Origin: Microvirga sp. 3-52
GTDB taxonomy: Bacteria; Pseudomonadota; Alphaproteobacteria; Rhizobiales; Beijerinckiaceae
Direction: 5' to 3'
Length of the DNA: 64,000 nt
Assembly (NCBI RefSeq): GCF_018383585.1
Contig: NZ_JAHAMK010000001.1
Span: forward strand, 299,018-363,017
Both the position numbers and the translations under genes were made by a program. Below, piece after piece: positions 45,202-53,871 of this stretch. Below the pieces are notes generated by a model. It had not been told where the DNA came from. It ran no database searches and worked only from the letters and a program-made list of their open reading frames with translations. Numbering within the stretch: the stretch's first letter is position 1; every line of letters begins with the position of its first letter.

Positions 45202-46401
45202 CTAGGGCTCGTTCGTCAGCCGGATGATCGCGTCCGGGCGCTTCCAGAGTTCCGGCTGCAGTTCAAGCCCCAGACCTGGCTTCATGTTCACCGTGACCTC
45301 TCCTCTTCTGACCGTCGGCAACTCCGTCACGAGTTCCGTGTACCAGCCAGTATAGAAGGCCCGGACGCTCTCCTGAATCAAGGCATTGCGCGCATGCAGG
45401 GAGAAGTGACAGGAGGCGGCGTAGACCACGGGGCCCGTGCAGTCATGGGGCGCGACAGGAACATGCCAGGCTTCGGCCAGCGCTGCGATCTTACGTGCCT
45501 CTGTCAGACCGCCGCACCAGGACAGATCGAGCATGGCCACGCCGGCGACGCCGGTTTCGAGGTATTCCCGGAAGGCGTGGGTGTAGGACAGGGTCTCCGA
45601 GGCACATACCCAGGCCTTCGAGTGCTCCGCATATTCCTTGAGGTCGCCGATATTGTCGAGGCGGAAGGGGTCCTCGTGCCAGTAGGTCTCGAACTCGGTC
45701 AGCGCCGAAGCAAGCTTCTTGGCCATCGGCAGGCTCCACAGGGAGTGGAACTCGACCATGATGTCCATCTTGTCGCCCACGGCATTTCGAATCTTGGCAA
45801 AGGGCTCGAGCGCCGTCCTCATTTCGTCGGGTGAGATGTCGTATCCATGGCTCCGTTCGGCCGCGACGTCGAACGGCCAGATCTTCATGCCCGTGATGTC
45901 TTGCTCCAGGAGGGAATGAGCGAGATCGTCGGCATGGTGCAGGAATGCCTCCAGATCTTCATAGGCACCCTCGGCATCACCGATACCCCAGTTGGCGACT
46001 TTCTGGGCACGACTGTCGCGAATGTAGCGGTAGCCCGCACAGGTATTGTAAACCCGGATCTTGTCCCGGGAGCGGCCACCCAGCATATCGCAGACTGGTT
46101 TGCCATGAGCTTTGCCGAACAGATCCCACAAGGCGATGTCGATGGCCGAATTGCCACGTGTCTCGACGCCCGCGGAACGCCAGCCCAGATAGTTCTGGAG
46201 ATCGCGGTTGATGCCTTCGATCTGAAGAGGATCGCGGCCGATCAACTTGGCCGCGACCGTCTCGTGAACATACGCCTCGACGGCCGCAGCTCCCATGAAG
46301 GTCTCACCAAGGCCGACAAGCCCCTCGTCCGTGTGGAGAAGGACCCAGATGATGTTTGCGAATTCCTGGAGACGGATTGTCTCGACGCCTGTGATCTTCA
46401 T
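45202..46401 (-). CDS. Mandelate racemase/muconate lactonizing enzyme family protein
   Basis: 399 residues, enolase superfamily: N-terminal capping domain (to about 130) and (beta/alpha)7 barrel. Visible active-site strands: TGMKIWPFD (Lys), DIMVEFHS (metal), YWHEDPF (metal Glu), WVCASETLS (metal Glu) and VPVAPHDCTGP (His-Asp). Members of this group dehydrate or epimerise sugar acids. The start ATG at 46399-46401 has GAGGAT 6 nt upstream. First gene of the minus-strand set, divergent from TRAP system 2. Substrate not assignable. Confidence 0.9.
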   Translation of the reverse strand: MKITGVETIRLQEFANIIWVLLHTDEGLVGLGETFMGAAAVEAYVHETVAAKLIGRDPLQIEGINRDLQNYLGWRSAGVETRGNSAIDIALWDLFGKAHGKPVCDMLGGRSRDKIRVYNTCAGYRYIRDSRAQKVANWGIGDAEGAYEDLEAFLHHADDLAHSLLEQDITGMKIWPFDVAAERSHGYDISPDEMRTALEPFAKIRNAVGDKMDIMVEFHSLWSLPMAKKLASALTEFETYWHEDPFRLDNIGDLKEYAEHSKAWVCASETLSYTHAFREYLETGVAGVAMLDLSWCGGLTEARKIAALAEAWHVPVAPHDCTGPVVYAASCHFSLHARNALIQESVRAFYTGWYTELVTELPTVRRGEVTVNMKPGLGLELQPELWKRPDAIIRLTNEP

Positions 46402-46843
46402 GGGATCCTCGTCGCGGCTACGCTCTTGTAATTGTCAGCAGAGGCGGAAGGAGCAATCCGTCTCCCGGATATCATCGAAGCTGCCGCGCCGGCGATATCC
46501 ACGGAAATGCTCTGCATAAGCAGGTATTCATAAGTCTAAGATGAAACAAAGGTGCATTTCAATACGTGCTCTGGTTCGCCCGGATTACCCCAATGACACT
46601 CACCTTGAAATCAGCATTGATCCTGTTCCAGGCGAAAAAACAAGAGAACGAAACCACGGATGGGCCATCCCCGCTGTCATGCATGGCAGTTTGCCTTCGG
46701 AACCGTTCCATCCGCTGAATTGACACGTTATGTACCTGAGCCTTAGATCGGGCACCATGTTTCGCCTTCAGAGGACTTGAAGAGTCCTCCGGAGCGAACA
46801 GAATCAATGGGCGCCGAGAAGGGTCCAAGGGCAGGGAGAGATT
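46402..46843. other. Divergent control region between sugar-acid operon and TRAP 2
   Basis: 442 bp without a gene but rich in dyads: GGATATC/GATATCC at 46467-46500 (20-nt spacer); GGATGG-G-CCATCC at 46658-46670; CTGTCATG/CATGGCAG (one mismatch) at 46674-46689; and a leader hairpin, GAGGACT-tgaag-AGTCCTC at 46771-46789, inside a longer TTCGC/GCGAA pair (46761-46798), ending 45 nt before the dctQ start. No regulator gene is adjacent, so control must come from elsewhere. Confidence 0.55.
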
Positions 46844-47386
46844 GTGAGCAGGATAATTTCCTTCTTCTTCAAAGGCTTGGAAGGCCTGCTGGTTCTTCTG
46901 CTGGCGGCCATGGTCGTCATGGTCTTCGGCAATGTCGTATTGCGCTACCTTTTCGATACCGGGATCGACGTTTCGGAAGAGCTCTCTCGCTTCTTCTTCG
47001 TATGGCTGACCTTCATCGGTGCCGTGGTAGTGGGACGTGAGAATGCCCATCTGGGCGTCGAAACACTGGTCGCCCGGCTGGGCGATAACGGGCGTAAAGT
47101 TTGCATGGTCCTGTCCGACCTGTTCATCATCGGCTGCTGCGCCGTCTTCTTCTGGGGGACATGGCAGCAGGCCGAGATCAACGCCACGAATTACGCGCCT
47201 ATCACCGAGATCTCGATGCTCTGGGTTTACGGGGTCGGGTTCTTCACAAGCATCGGTCTGGGACTGATGGCCATCCTTAGAATCCTGCGTGTCGTCACCG
47301 GGCGCGTGAGCGAGCATGAGCTCAAGGCCTTTGCCGGCGACTACAGTGGTGATGAAGCCCATGCTCTGAGGGAGCGACTCGAGTGA
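46844..47386 (+). CDS. TRAP transporter small permease DctQ (system 2)
   Basis: 180 residues starting at a GTG (46844) with GGGAGAG upstream. Four TM helices; DctQ pattern NVVLRYLFDTGIDVSEELSR then FFFVWLTFIGAVVVGRENAH and LGVETLV. Its stop overlaps the dctM start (GTGA). Distinct from the system 1 subunit at 30287. Confidence 0.92.
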   Translation: MSRIISFFFKGLEGLLVLLLAAMVVMVFGNVVLRYLFDTGIDVSEELSRFFFVWLTFIGAVVVGRENAHLGVETLVARLGDNGRKVCMVLSDLFIIGCCAVFFWGTWQQAEINATNYAPITEISMLWVYGVGFFTSIGLGLMAILRILRVVTGRVSEHELKAFAGDYSGDEAHALRERLE

Positions 47387-48666
47387 CAATCGTCGTATTC
47401 CTCACATCGCTTCTCGGAGCCATGGCACTCGGAATGCCGATCGCCTTCGCGCTGATCGTCTGTGCTCTCGCGCTCATGCTCTGGCTCGGCAATTTCGACA
47501 GCCAGATCGTGGCTCAGAACATGATCATCGGTGCCGACAATTTTCAGCTTCTGGCCGTCCCATTCTTCCTGTTGGCCGGAGAATTGATGAATGTCGGAGG
47601 CCTGTCGAAGCGCATCGTCAATTTCGCCTTGGCATGTCTCGGGCATATCCACGGCGGCCTTGGCTATGTTGCGATTGTGGCCGCACTCATTCTCGCTGCG
47701 TTGTCCGGCTCCGCCGCCGCGGATACGGCGGCTCTCGCGGCGATCCTGATCCCCATGATGCGGAATGCCGGATACGATATTCCACGGGCGGCGGGTCTCA
47801 TCGCGGCTGGCGGCATCATCGCTCCGGTGATTCCACCATCGATCGGCTTCATCGTCTTTGGCGTTGCGGCTAACGTTTCGATCTCCCAGCTCTTCCTGGC
47901 AGGCGTTGCGCCTGGATTGATGATGGGTCTGTCTCTTGTCGTCGCCTGGGCCATCGTCAGCAGAAGGGACAAGATGAAGACGGCCCCGCGCACCACCATG
48001 CGTGAGCGCGGCAAAGCCTTCATCGATGGATTCTACGCCCTGCTCATGCCAGTGATGATCCTCGGCGGCATCAAATGGGGCATCGTGACTCCGACCGAGG
48101 CGGCCGTGCTGGCGGCCGTCTATGCGCTCGTCATCGGCATGTTCGTCTATCGCGAACTGAAGCCGTCGATGCTCTACGGCGTCTTCCTCACGGCCGCTAA
48201 GACGACAGCCGTGGTGATGTTTCTTGTCGCCGCGGCGCTCGTTTCCGCCTGGCTCATCACCCAGGCGAACATACCGGCCGAAATCAGCGGTCTCATCGAG
48301 CCTCTGTTGGGCAACAAGACCCTGCTCATGTTCGCCCTGATGTTCCTGGTCGTCATCGTCGGAACCGCATTGGACTTCTCGCCGACGGTTCTGATCCTGA
48401 CGCCTGTTCTCATGCCGATCGTCAAACAGGCTGGCATCGATCCGGTCTATTTCGGGGTGCTTTTCATCATCAACAACGCCATCGGTCTCATTACGCCTCC
48501 GGTTGGAATTGTGCTCAATGTGGTGAGCGGCGTGGCCCGCGTACCCATGGGGGCCGTTATCCGCGGCGTGAATCCGTTCCTGATCGCCCAGCTCATCGTG
48601 CTCGTTCTGCTCATCGTCTTCCCCGACCTGGTTATGGTTCCCTTTTCCTGGTTGCGGGGACGATGA
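47383..48666 (+). CDS. TRAP transporter large permease DctM (system 2)
   Basis: 427 residues, GTG start overlapping dctQ by 4 nt. Diagnostic segments: LLAVPFFLLAGELMNVGGLS, ALSGSAAADTAALAAILIPM, GGIIAPVIPPSIGFIVFGVA and NNAIGLITPPVGIVLNVVSG. About 12 TM helices. Ion-driven import of a carboxylate. Confidence 0.94.
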   Translation: MTIVVFLTSLLGAMALGMPIAFALIVCALALMLWLGNFDSQIVAQNMIIGADNFQLLAVPFFLLAGELMNVGGLSKRIVNFALACLGHIHGGLGYVAIVAALILAALSGSAAADTAALAAILIPMMRNAGYDIPRAAGLIAAGGIIAPVIPPSIGFIVFGVAANVSISQLFLAGVAPGLMMGLSLVVAWAIVSRRDKMKTAPRTTMRERGKAFIDGFYALLMPVMILGGIKWGIVTPTEAAVLAAVYALVIGMFVYRELKPSMLYGVFLTAAKTTAVVMFLVAAALVSAWLITQANIPAEISGLIEPLLGNKTLLMFALMFLVVIVGTALDFSPTVLILTPVLMPIVKQAGIDPVYFGVLFIINNAIGLITPPVGIVLNVVSGVARVPMGAVIRGVNPFLIAQLIVLVLLIVFPDLVMVPFSWLRGR

Positions 48667-48701
48667 GCATGCTGACAAATCAAAAGAGAGAGGAAACTAC
48701 C

Positions 48702-49712
48702 ATGAAAGCTTTCAAATTCGCTCTTGCTGCCGGTATCGCCGCAAGCGCAATGGCGGCCCTTCCGGCCTATGCCCAGTTCACGGAGCGCAACATCCGACTG
48801 TCCAACGGCGTGAACGAAGATCACCCCAACGGCAAGGGTGTCGAGAAGTTCAAGGTCTGCCTTACCGACAAGTCCGGTGGCAAGATGAAGGTCCAGGGCT
48901 TCTGGGGCAACGCCCTGGGCGGCGATCTCCAGGCCACCCAGGCTCTCCGCTCCGGCACGCAGGAGATGGTCGTCACCTCGAGCTCGCCGCTCATCGGCAT
49001 CCTGCCTGAACTTGGCGTTTTCGACCTGCCGTTCCTGTTCGCCAATGAGAAGGAAGCAGACACCGTTCTCGATGGCGAGTTCGGCAAGCATGTGGACGCG
49101 AAACTCGAAACGGTCGGTCTCGTCAATCTGGCCTACTGGGAGAACGGCTTCCGTAACCTCACCAACTCACGTCGTCCCGTCGAGAAGTGGGAGGATTTCA
49201 AGGGTCTGAAGGTTCGTGTCATGCAGAACAACGTGTTCCTCGACACGTTCAAGAACATGGGCGCCAATGCTGTGCCGATGGCCTTCGGCGAAGTCTTCAC
49301 GGCCCTTGAAACTAAGGCAATCGACGGGCAGGAAAATCCGTTCGTGACCATCGACACCTCCAAGTTCTACGAGGTGCAGAAGTACCTGTCCGTGACCCGC
49401 CATGCGTATACCCCGTTCCTCGTTCTCTACTCCAAGAAACTTTGGGACGGGCTGTCGAAGGATGAACAGGCGGCTCTGCGTGATTGTGCCGTCGTCTCTC
49501 GCGACGAACAGCGCAAGGTTTCGCGCGAGCTCTCGCAGGCCTCGTTGAACAAGATCAAAGGCGAAGGCATCGTGGTCAATGAGCTGAATGCCCAGGAAGC
49601 CAATCGCATGCGCGAGCAGGCGAAATCGGTCTGGGAGAAGCATGCGGCAACGATCGGTCCTGAGACGGTCAAGTTGATGCAGGCAGAGCTCGACAAGGTT
49701 CGGCAAAAGTAA
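48702..49712 (+). CDS. TRAP transporter substrate-binding protein DctP (system 2)
   Basis: 336 residues from the ATG at 48702, with an AGAGAGG site 8 nt upstream; the frame is open from the dctM stop but without a signal sequence. Signal peptide FKFALAAGIAASAMAALPAYAQ. Binding features: DLPFLFANEKEADTVLDGEF, FKGLKVRVMQNNVFLDTFKN and ETKAIDGQENPFVTIDTSKF. The cargo is probably a four- to six-carbon sugar acid, judging from the denD and enolase-family neighbours. Confidence 0.93.
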   Translation: MKAFKFALAAGIAASAMAALPAYAQFTERNIRLSNGVNEDHPNGKGVEKFKVCLTDKSGGKMKVQGFWGNALGGDLQATQALRSGTQEMVVTSSSPLIGILPELGVFDLPFLFANEKEADTVLDGEFGKHVDAKLETVGLVNLAYWENGFRNLTNSRRPVEKWEDFKGLKVRVMQNNVFLDTFKNMGANAVPMAFGEVFTALETKAIDGQENPFVTIDTSKFYEVQKYLSVTRHAYTPFLVLYSKKLWDGLSKDEQAALRDCAVVSRDEQRKVSRELSQASLNKIKGEGIVVNELNAQEANRMREQAKSVWEKHAATIGPETVKLMQAELDKVRQK

Positions 49713-49731
49713 TCCAGTCGCTCTGATCGGA

Positions 49732-49782
49732 GCTGCGCCGCTCGAACAAGTCAAACATCGAGCGGCGTAGCGATCCTTTTTT
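49732..49782 (+). terminator. Rho-independent terminator after TRAP 2
   Basis: A 14-bp stem (GCTGCGCCGCTCGA at 49732-49745 with TCGAGCGGCGTAGC at 49758-49771, one G-T pair), a 12-nt loop and then TTTTTT at 49777-49782. The clearest intrinsic terminator in the window. It separates dctP from denD. Confidence 0.88.
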
Positions 49783-49836
49783 CAACCTGGACGTCACTTG
49801 AGACGAACGGGTAAAATTTGAAAAGATTGTTGATCG

Positions 49837-50817
49837 ATGCAGATCCTCATTCTCGGGGCGGCCGGGATGGTCGGCCGCAAGCTTACGGAACGCTTGGTGA
49901 AGGAAGGCCGATTAGGGGGAGACGCGATCACGCGTCTCGTTCTGCATGACGTGGTCGAGCCCGAGCGCCCTCAGGCATCCTTCGCCATCGATACGCTGAA
50001 CTCCGATTTCTCCATTCCGGGAGAGGCGGCGAAGCTCGTTGCGAGCCGTCCCGATGTCATCTTTCACCTTGCCGCCATCGTTTCCGGCGAGGCCGAGGCC
50101 GATTTCGACAAGGGATATCGGATCAATCTCGACGGCACCCGGTTTCTGTTCGATGCTGTCCGCACCATTGGAGACGGATACAAGCCACGGCTCGTCTTCA
50201 CGTCCTCCATCGCCGTCTTCGGTGCACCGTTTCCGGAGGCGATCGGGGATGAATTCTTTCTGACGCCGCTCACGAGCTATGGCGCGCAGAAGGCGATGGG
50301 TGAGTTGCTGCTGGCCGATTATACGCGGCGTGGATTCTTCGATGGCGTAGGAATCCGACTCCCTACCATCTGCGTACGGCCTGGGAAACCCAACAAGGCG
50401 GCATCGGGCTTCTTCTCAAGCATCATCCGCGAGCCACTGAATGGCCAGGACACGGTCTTGCCGGTCTCGACGGATGTTCGCCACGCCCATGCCTCGCCGA
50501 GATCGGCCGTCAATTTCCTTGTCCATGCGGCGACCATCGATACATCCAAGATCGGTCCGAGACGCAATCTGACGATGCCGAGCGTGTCGGTAACCGTGGG
50601 TGAGCAGATCGATGCGCTTCGTCGCGTTGCCGGCGAGGGGGCCGTTGCCCGAATCCGGCATGAACTCGACCCGAACATCATACGTTTCGTCGAGGGATGG
50701 CCTCGCCGCTTTGATGCCAACCGTGCTGAAAGTTTGGGCTTCCGTGCCGAGGCCAGTTTTGACGAAATCATATCCATCTACATCGAGGACGAACTTGGCG
50801 GCGTCGTTCCAGCGTGA
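49837..50817 (+). CDS. denD: NAD-dependent epimerase/dehydratase, D-erythronate dehydrogenase-like
   Basis: 326 residues, extended SDR: GAAGMVG Rossmann loop, catalytic Tyr in TSYGAQK and Ser/Thr in VFTSSIAVFGAPFP. The DenD-type segments VIFHLAAIVSGEAEADFDKG and IRLPTICVRPGKPNKAASGF are recognised. DenD oxidises D-erythronate to 2-oxo-tetronate for catabolism. No OtnC, OtnI or tetronate kinase gene is nearby, so the substrate may differ. It sits 54 nt beyond a strong terminator and must have its own promoter or rely on read-through. Confidence 0.82.
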   Translation: MQILILGAAGMVGRKLTERLVKEGRLGGDAITRLVLHDVVEPERPQASFAIDTLNSDFSIPGEAAKLVASRPDVIFHLAAIVSGEAEADFDKGYRINLDGTRFLFDAVRTIGDGYKPRLVFTSSIAVFGAPFPEAIGDEFFLTPLTSYGAQKAMGELLLADYTRRGFFDGVGIRLPTICVRPGKPNKAASGFFSSIIREPLNGQDTVLPVSTDVRHAHASPRSAVNFLVHAATIDTSKIGPRRNLTMPSVSVTVGEQIDALRRVAGEGAVARIRHELDPNIIRFVEGWPRRFDANRAESLGFRAEASFDEIISIYIEDELGGVVPA

Positions 50818-50867
50818 CCGATGCTCCATGGGGGAGTGATGGAGGTGATCGACCGTCGAGAAGGCTC

Positions 50868-51212
50868 TCAGCCCTGAGGTCGCTCAGGAAAGAAGCGCTG
50901 TCTGAAGGAAGCCCATTTATGGATTGCCCAGAGCGTGAAGCGTCCCACGGGCTTCTGCAATATGGGTACATCATAGGCGATCAACAGAAGCCCCAAGGGA
51001 AGCATCCATAATCCCAAGAACGGGAGGATGGAGAAGATCCCACCAAGGATGAGGAGGATTCCCGCCGGAATCCTGACCCATCGCGAATCGGGATGGCGGA
51101 GGCTGCGAAGGGCGCGGGCGACCTTTCCCGGCACCTCATGCTCCAGGCGTCTGAATGCCCTCCTCAAAACGGCTCTTCCGCTTTCCTGTCTCATGCTCTT
51201 TGCAATATCCAT
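50868..51212 (-). CDS. Small membrane protein of unknown function
   Basis: 114 residues with one long or two close TM segments (IPAGILLILGGIFSILPFLG, LWMLPLGLLLIAYDV). The N-terminus is basic, with RRAFRRLEHEV. A second in-frame ATG at 51194 has a slightly better upstream AAAGAG. The PAGILLILGG-to-P(L)GL pattern is common in small alphaproteobacterial inner-membrane proteins with no known role. Convergent with denD. Confidence 0.7.
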   Translation of the reverse strand: MDIAKSMRQESGRAVLRRAFRRLEHEVPGKVARALRSLRHPDSRWVRIPAGILLILGGIFSILPFLGLWMLPLGLLLIAYDVPILQKPVGRFTLWAIHKWASFRQRFFPERPQG

Positions 51213-51367
51213 CGCCGAGAGGAGTTCCGTGAATGTCTCGGAAGAGAGGCTAGGATGCTCTCAGGCTCGGCCTTTCTGGTCTATGGATATTGAACGCAAG
51301 CTGAATCCGCGCCTTATGTTCCGGTGCACGTCAGACAAAGAACAGGTGCGGTTACGCCTGCATAGCG

Positions 51368-51667
51368 TTAGAGATTGAGATCGGAGAGTGCGTCGGCGAC
51401 AGCCTGCGCACCTTGTTCCCGAACCCGCATGATCCTGAGAGCGCGTTCTTTCTGCTCAAGACGGTAGAGATAAGGATCGAACTCGAGCGGAAGGACCGGA
51501 TCGCCGAGATAGCGCGGCTTTTCTCCCCGTTCGTGATAGTCTGCCCTCAGCATCTGCCCGAGATGTTCCTGTACCGAGTGGGGGAGCGGCGGCACGTTAT
51601 GACGCGCCGATAGTGCCATAGAGCCCGGTTGAACGGAATTTAGACCATTTGCAATGTTATCAAGCAT
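51368..51667 (-). CDS. Conserved-looking hypothetical protein
   Basis: 99 residues from the ATG at 51665-51667 (an upstream alternative start at 51682 adds five residues). The sequence is charged and soluble: HSVQEHLGQMLRADYHERGE, then FDPYLYRLEQKERALRIMRV. No TM segment or known domain. Its codon choice looks coding. It is divergent from the globin-coupled receptor, 177 bp away. Function unknown. Confidence 0.6.
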   Translation of the reverse strand: MLDNIANGLNSVQPGSMALSARHNVPPLPHSVQEHLGQMLRADYHERGEKPRYLGDPVLPLEFDPYLYRLEQKERALRIMRVREQGAQAVADALSDLNL

Positions 51668-51844
51668 CGTGTAGCCCCGCAAAACTGCCTAGGTTAACGC
51701 GCAACCAGCGACCGGGTTTCAGTTCCGATCGGCACAAAATGACGCGGATTCCGCGTTCAGCCCTCGGGCGGGGTTGGTTCGGCAAGCCCCGACCAAGCCC
51801 GGCAACATAGAGATCTTCTCCATTACCGAGTTTGGAGAAGAACC

Positions 51845-53179
51845 TTGCAACACGACTCATTGCTTGCTGAACGGCTCAGGTTCATGGGCATCGATGGTGG
51901 GGTTTGCCACGATCTTCAGTCGGTATGGAAAGATATATCCCCTGAACTGCCGAAAATCCTCGAGCGCTTCTACACGCATATGCATCGGCAGCCGCAGCTG
52001 TCCAAATTGATTGGGTCGCAACAGTCCCGGCTCGTTTCAGCTCAGATGTTGCACTGGGGTAGGCTTTTCAGCGGCAGCTTCGACGCAACCTACGTGGAAG
52101 GTATTCGCCGCATCGGTCTGATCCATAACAGGATTGGCTTGGAGCCCCGCTGGTACATTGGAGGCTATGCCTTCATTCTCAATGAGTTGGTTCATGTCCT
52201 CTCGAAGAAGCATCGCTTCAGTGGGGCATCGTTCGCGCGCAAGCTGACGGTGGTGAACCAGGCGGTCATGCTGGACATGGACTTAGCCATTTCCGTGTAT
52301 CAGGACGCCTTCGTTCAGGATCGTCAGAAGAAAGGTGAGGTTCTGTCGCAGGCAATCGATTCGTTCTCCAACGCGGTGCGGGAGAGCCTGCAGATCTCGG
52401 GCCAGGCGAGCGGCGCTCTCTCGGAGAGTGCGACGGTCCTCGATGAGGCAACCGGAAGTGCCAGTAACCTTGCCATTCAGGTCACGACGGCGGCCGAGCA
52501 GACGGCTTCCAACATGCAATCGGGAGCCGCCGCGACGGAACAGCTGGCATCGTCCGTTCGTGAGATCGGGCAGCAGGCCAGCCGATCGGCGGATGTCGCG
52601 CGGCACGCCCTCGAGAGCTCTCAACGCACGAAGGAATCCGTCAACGGATTGGCCGACCAGGCCAAGCAGATCGGGGATGTGGTCGATCTGATCGAGCGGA
52701 TTGCGGCTCAGACCAATCTGCTCGCACTGAATGCCACGATTGAGGCGGCCCGTGCCGGGGAGATGGGAAAGGGCTTTGCCGTTGTGGCGCAAGAGGTCAA
52801 AACCCTCGCCAACCAAACCGCCAAGGCGACAACCGAGATCGGCTCACGTATCGGTGCGATCCAGGAAGCGACGCAGCGCAGCGTGTCCGATATCGACGAC
52901 ATAGGCCGCATCATGGAGGAACTGAGCGGCATTGCGACGGCAATCGCGGCTGCCGTCGAAGAACAGGCTGCCGTGACATCGGAAATCGCCGTAAACGTCA
53001 ACCAAACCACCGATCATACCCACGCGGTTGTCCGGAGCATCGAGGCTTTGACCGGATCGACTGCCTCTGCGGCAGCCGCAGCGCAGCACGTCTCAAGCGC
53101 CAAGCATACCCTGGATCAACAGCTTCAGCGCCTGAGACAGGACATCGACCAATTCCTTGCAACGGCAAGGGCCGCCTGA
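51845..53179 (+). CDS. Globin-coupled methyl-accepting chemotaxis protein
   Basis: 444 residues, soluble heme-based aerotaxis receptor of the HemAT type. The N-terminal globin domain (about 10-165) has the proximal His94 in [18 protein letters not shown]. The C-terminal MCP signalling domain has the hairpin tip [40 protein letters not shown] and repeated [20 protein letters not shown]. No TM segment. Start is a TTG at 51845 with GGAG 8 nt upstream; the first in-frame ATG (51884) would cut into the globin pre-helix. No other chemotaxis gene is in the window, so it signals to a distant Che system. Confidence 0.93.
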   Translation: MQHDSLLAERLRFMGIDGGVCHDLQSVWKDISPELPKILERFYTHMHRQPQLSKLIGSQQSRLVSAQMLHWGRLFSGSFDATYVEGIRRIGLIHNRIGLEPRWYIGGYAFILNELVHVLSKKHRFSGASFARKLTVVNQAVMLDMDLAISVYQDAFVQDRQKKGEVLSQAIDSFSNAVRESLQISGQASGALSESATVLDEATGSASNLAIQVTTAAEQTASNMQSGAAATEQLASSVREIGQQASRSADVARHALESSQRTKESVNGLADQAKQIGDVVDLIERIAAQTNLLALNATIEAARAGEMGKGFAVVAQEVKTLANQTAKATTEIGSRIGAIQEATQRSVSDIDDIGRIMEELSGIATAIAAAVEEQAAVTSEIAVNVNQTTDHTHAVVRSIEALTGSTASAAAAAQHVSSAKHTLDQQLQRLRQDIDQFLATARAA

Positions 53180-53455
53180 AGAAGGAGCGCGGAGAAGAGC
53201 GAACGTCACCGGCTCCTCCCGGCTTCAGGCGTCGGTCGGAGCGGACACGGCACAGCTGGAGGAATAGGGCCGACAGGGTCCGATCTACTTGTCTTGTCTG
53301 CCTGTACAAAGTCGACGGAAGTAGTTTTGGCCCCGAATCGTGTCTTTTCGGGTACAGACAGGACTCCGCAAATCAGACATCTTGCCGACAGTTGATGCCG
53401 GAATTGCTTTCCGGGTATTTGACGGAGCCGTGGGGGCTTCTGTGTGGGGGCACAG

Positions 53456-53668
53456 GTGGATCAGACGGATCAGGAAATCGAGCATATCGCTCGGGCATTT
53501 TTTGTCGCTAGGCATGAAGCTGGGGTTTGGGAAACTGCGTCGCGGATTTTGAAGCACGAGTTCCGTCTTTATGCCCGACATGCTCTCTGTATGCTTGAAA
53601 AGAAGCAAGAGAACACTTGGGTCGACAGCTATGATGTGGCCCCGGCTCAATCCCTTGAGGCTGCCTGA
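53456..53668 (+). CDS. Small hypothetical protein
   Basis: 70 residues from a GTG at 53456 with GGGGG 5 nt upstream (a GTG at 53444 adds four residues). Largely helical and charged: QTDQEIEHIARAFFVARHEA, then SRILKHEFRLYARHALCMLE. An overlapping frame on the other strand (53285-53650) looks less protein-like. Codon use is plausible but AT-richer than neighbours. The rest of the 53180-53871 gap shows nothing clear. Confidence 0.5.
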   Translation: MDQTDQEIEHIARAFFVARHEAGVWETASRILKHEFRLYARHALCMLEKKQENTWVDSYDVAPAQSLEAA

Positions 53669-53871
53669 CGAAGCCCTCCTGCCGCCGGAGGGACAAAGGT
53701 TTGATCCCTAAAGCACCTCCGGGAATGGACCCTATGGTTAGACGTCTGATCGAGCCGATACAGGCATCACGGCTTTTTGTGCGTCAAAAGGGGGAGGCCT
53801 GTTGAAGGCTTCGCATTTCCTGCCATTTTGAATGGGTGCAGACTCTCTGCCGGGAGTCTGAGGAGCATTTC

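Noticed and set aside
46699-46729. A second EcfG promoter (GGAAC ... CGTT) before TRAP 2
   Set aside because: The spacer is 22 nt, outside the allowed 16-17 nt.
53285-53650. A 121-codon minus-strand frame opposite the small plus-strand gene
   Set aside because: It has unusual composition and no convincing ribosome site, while the plus-strand frame has a GGGGG site and normal helical composition.
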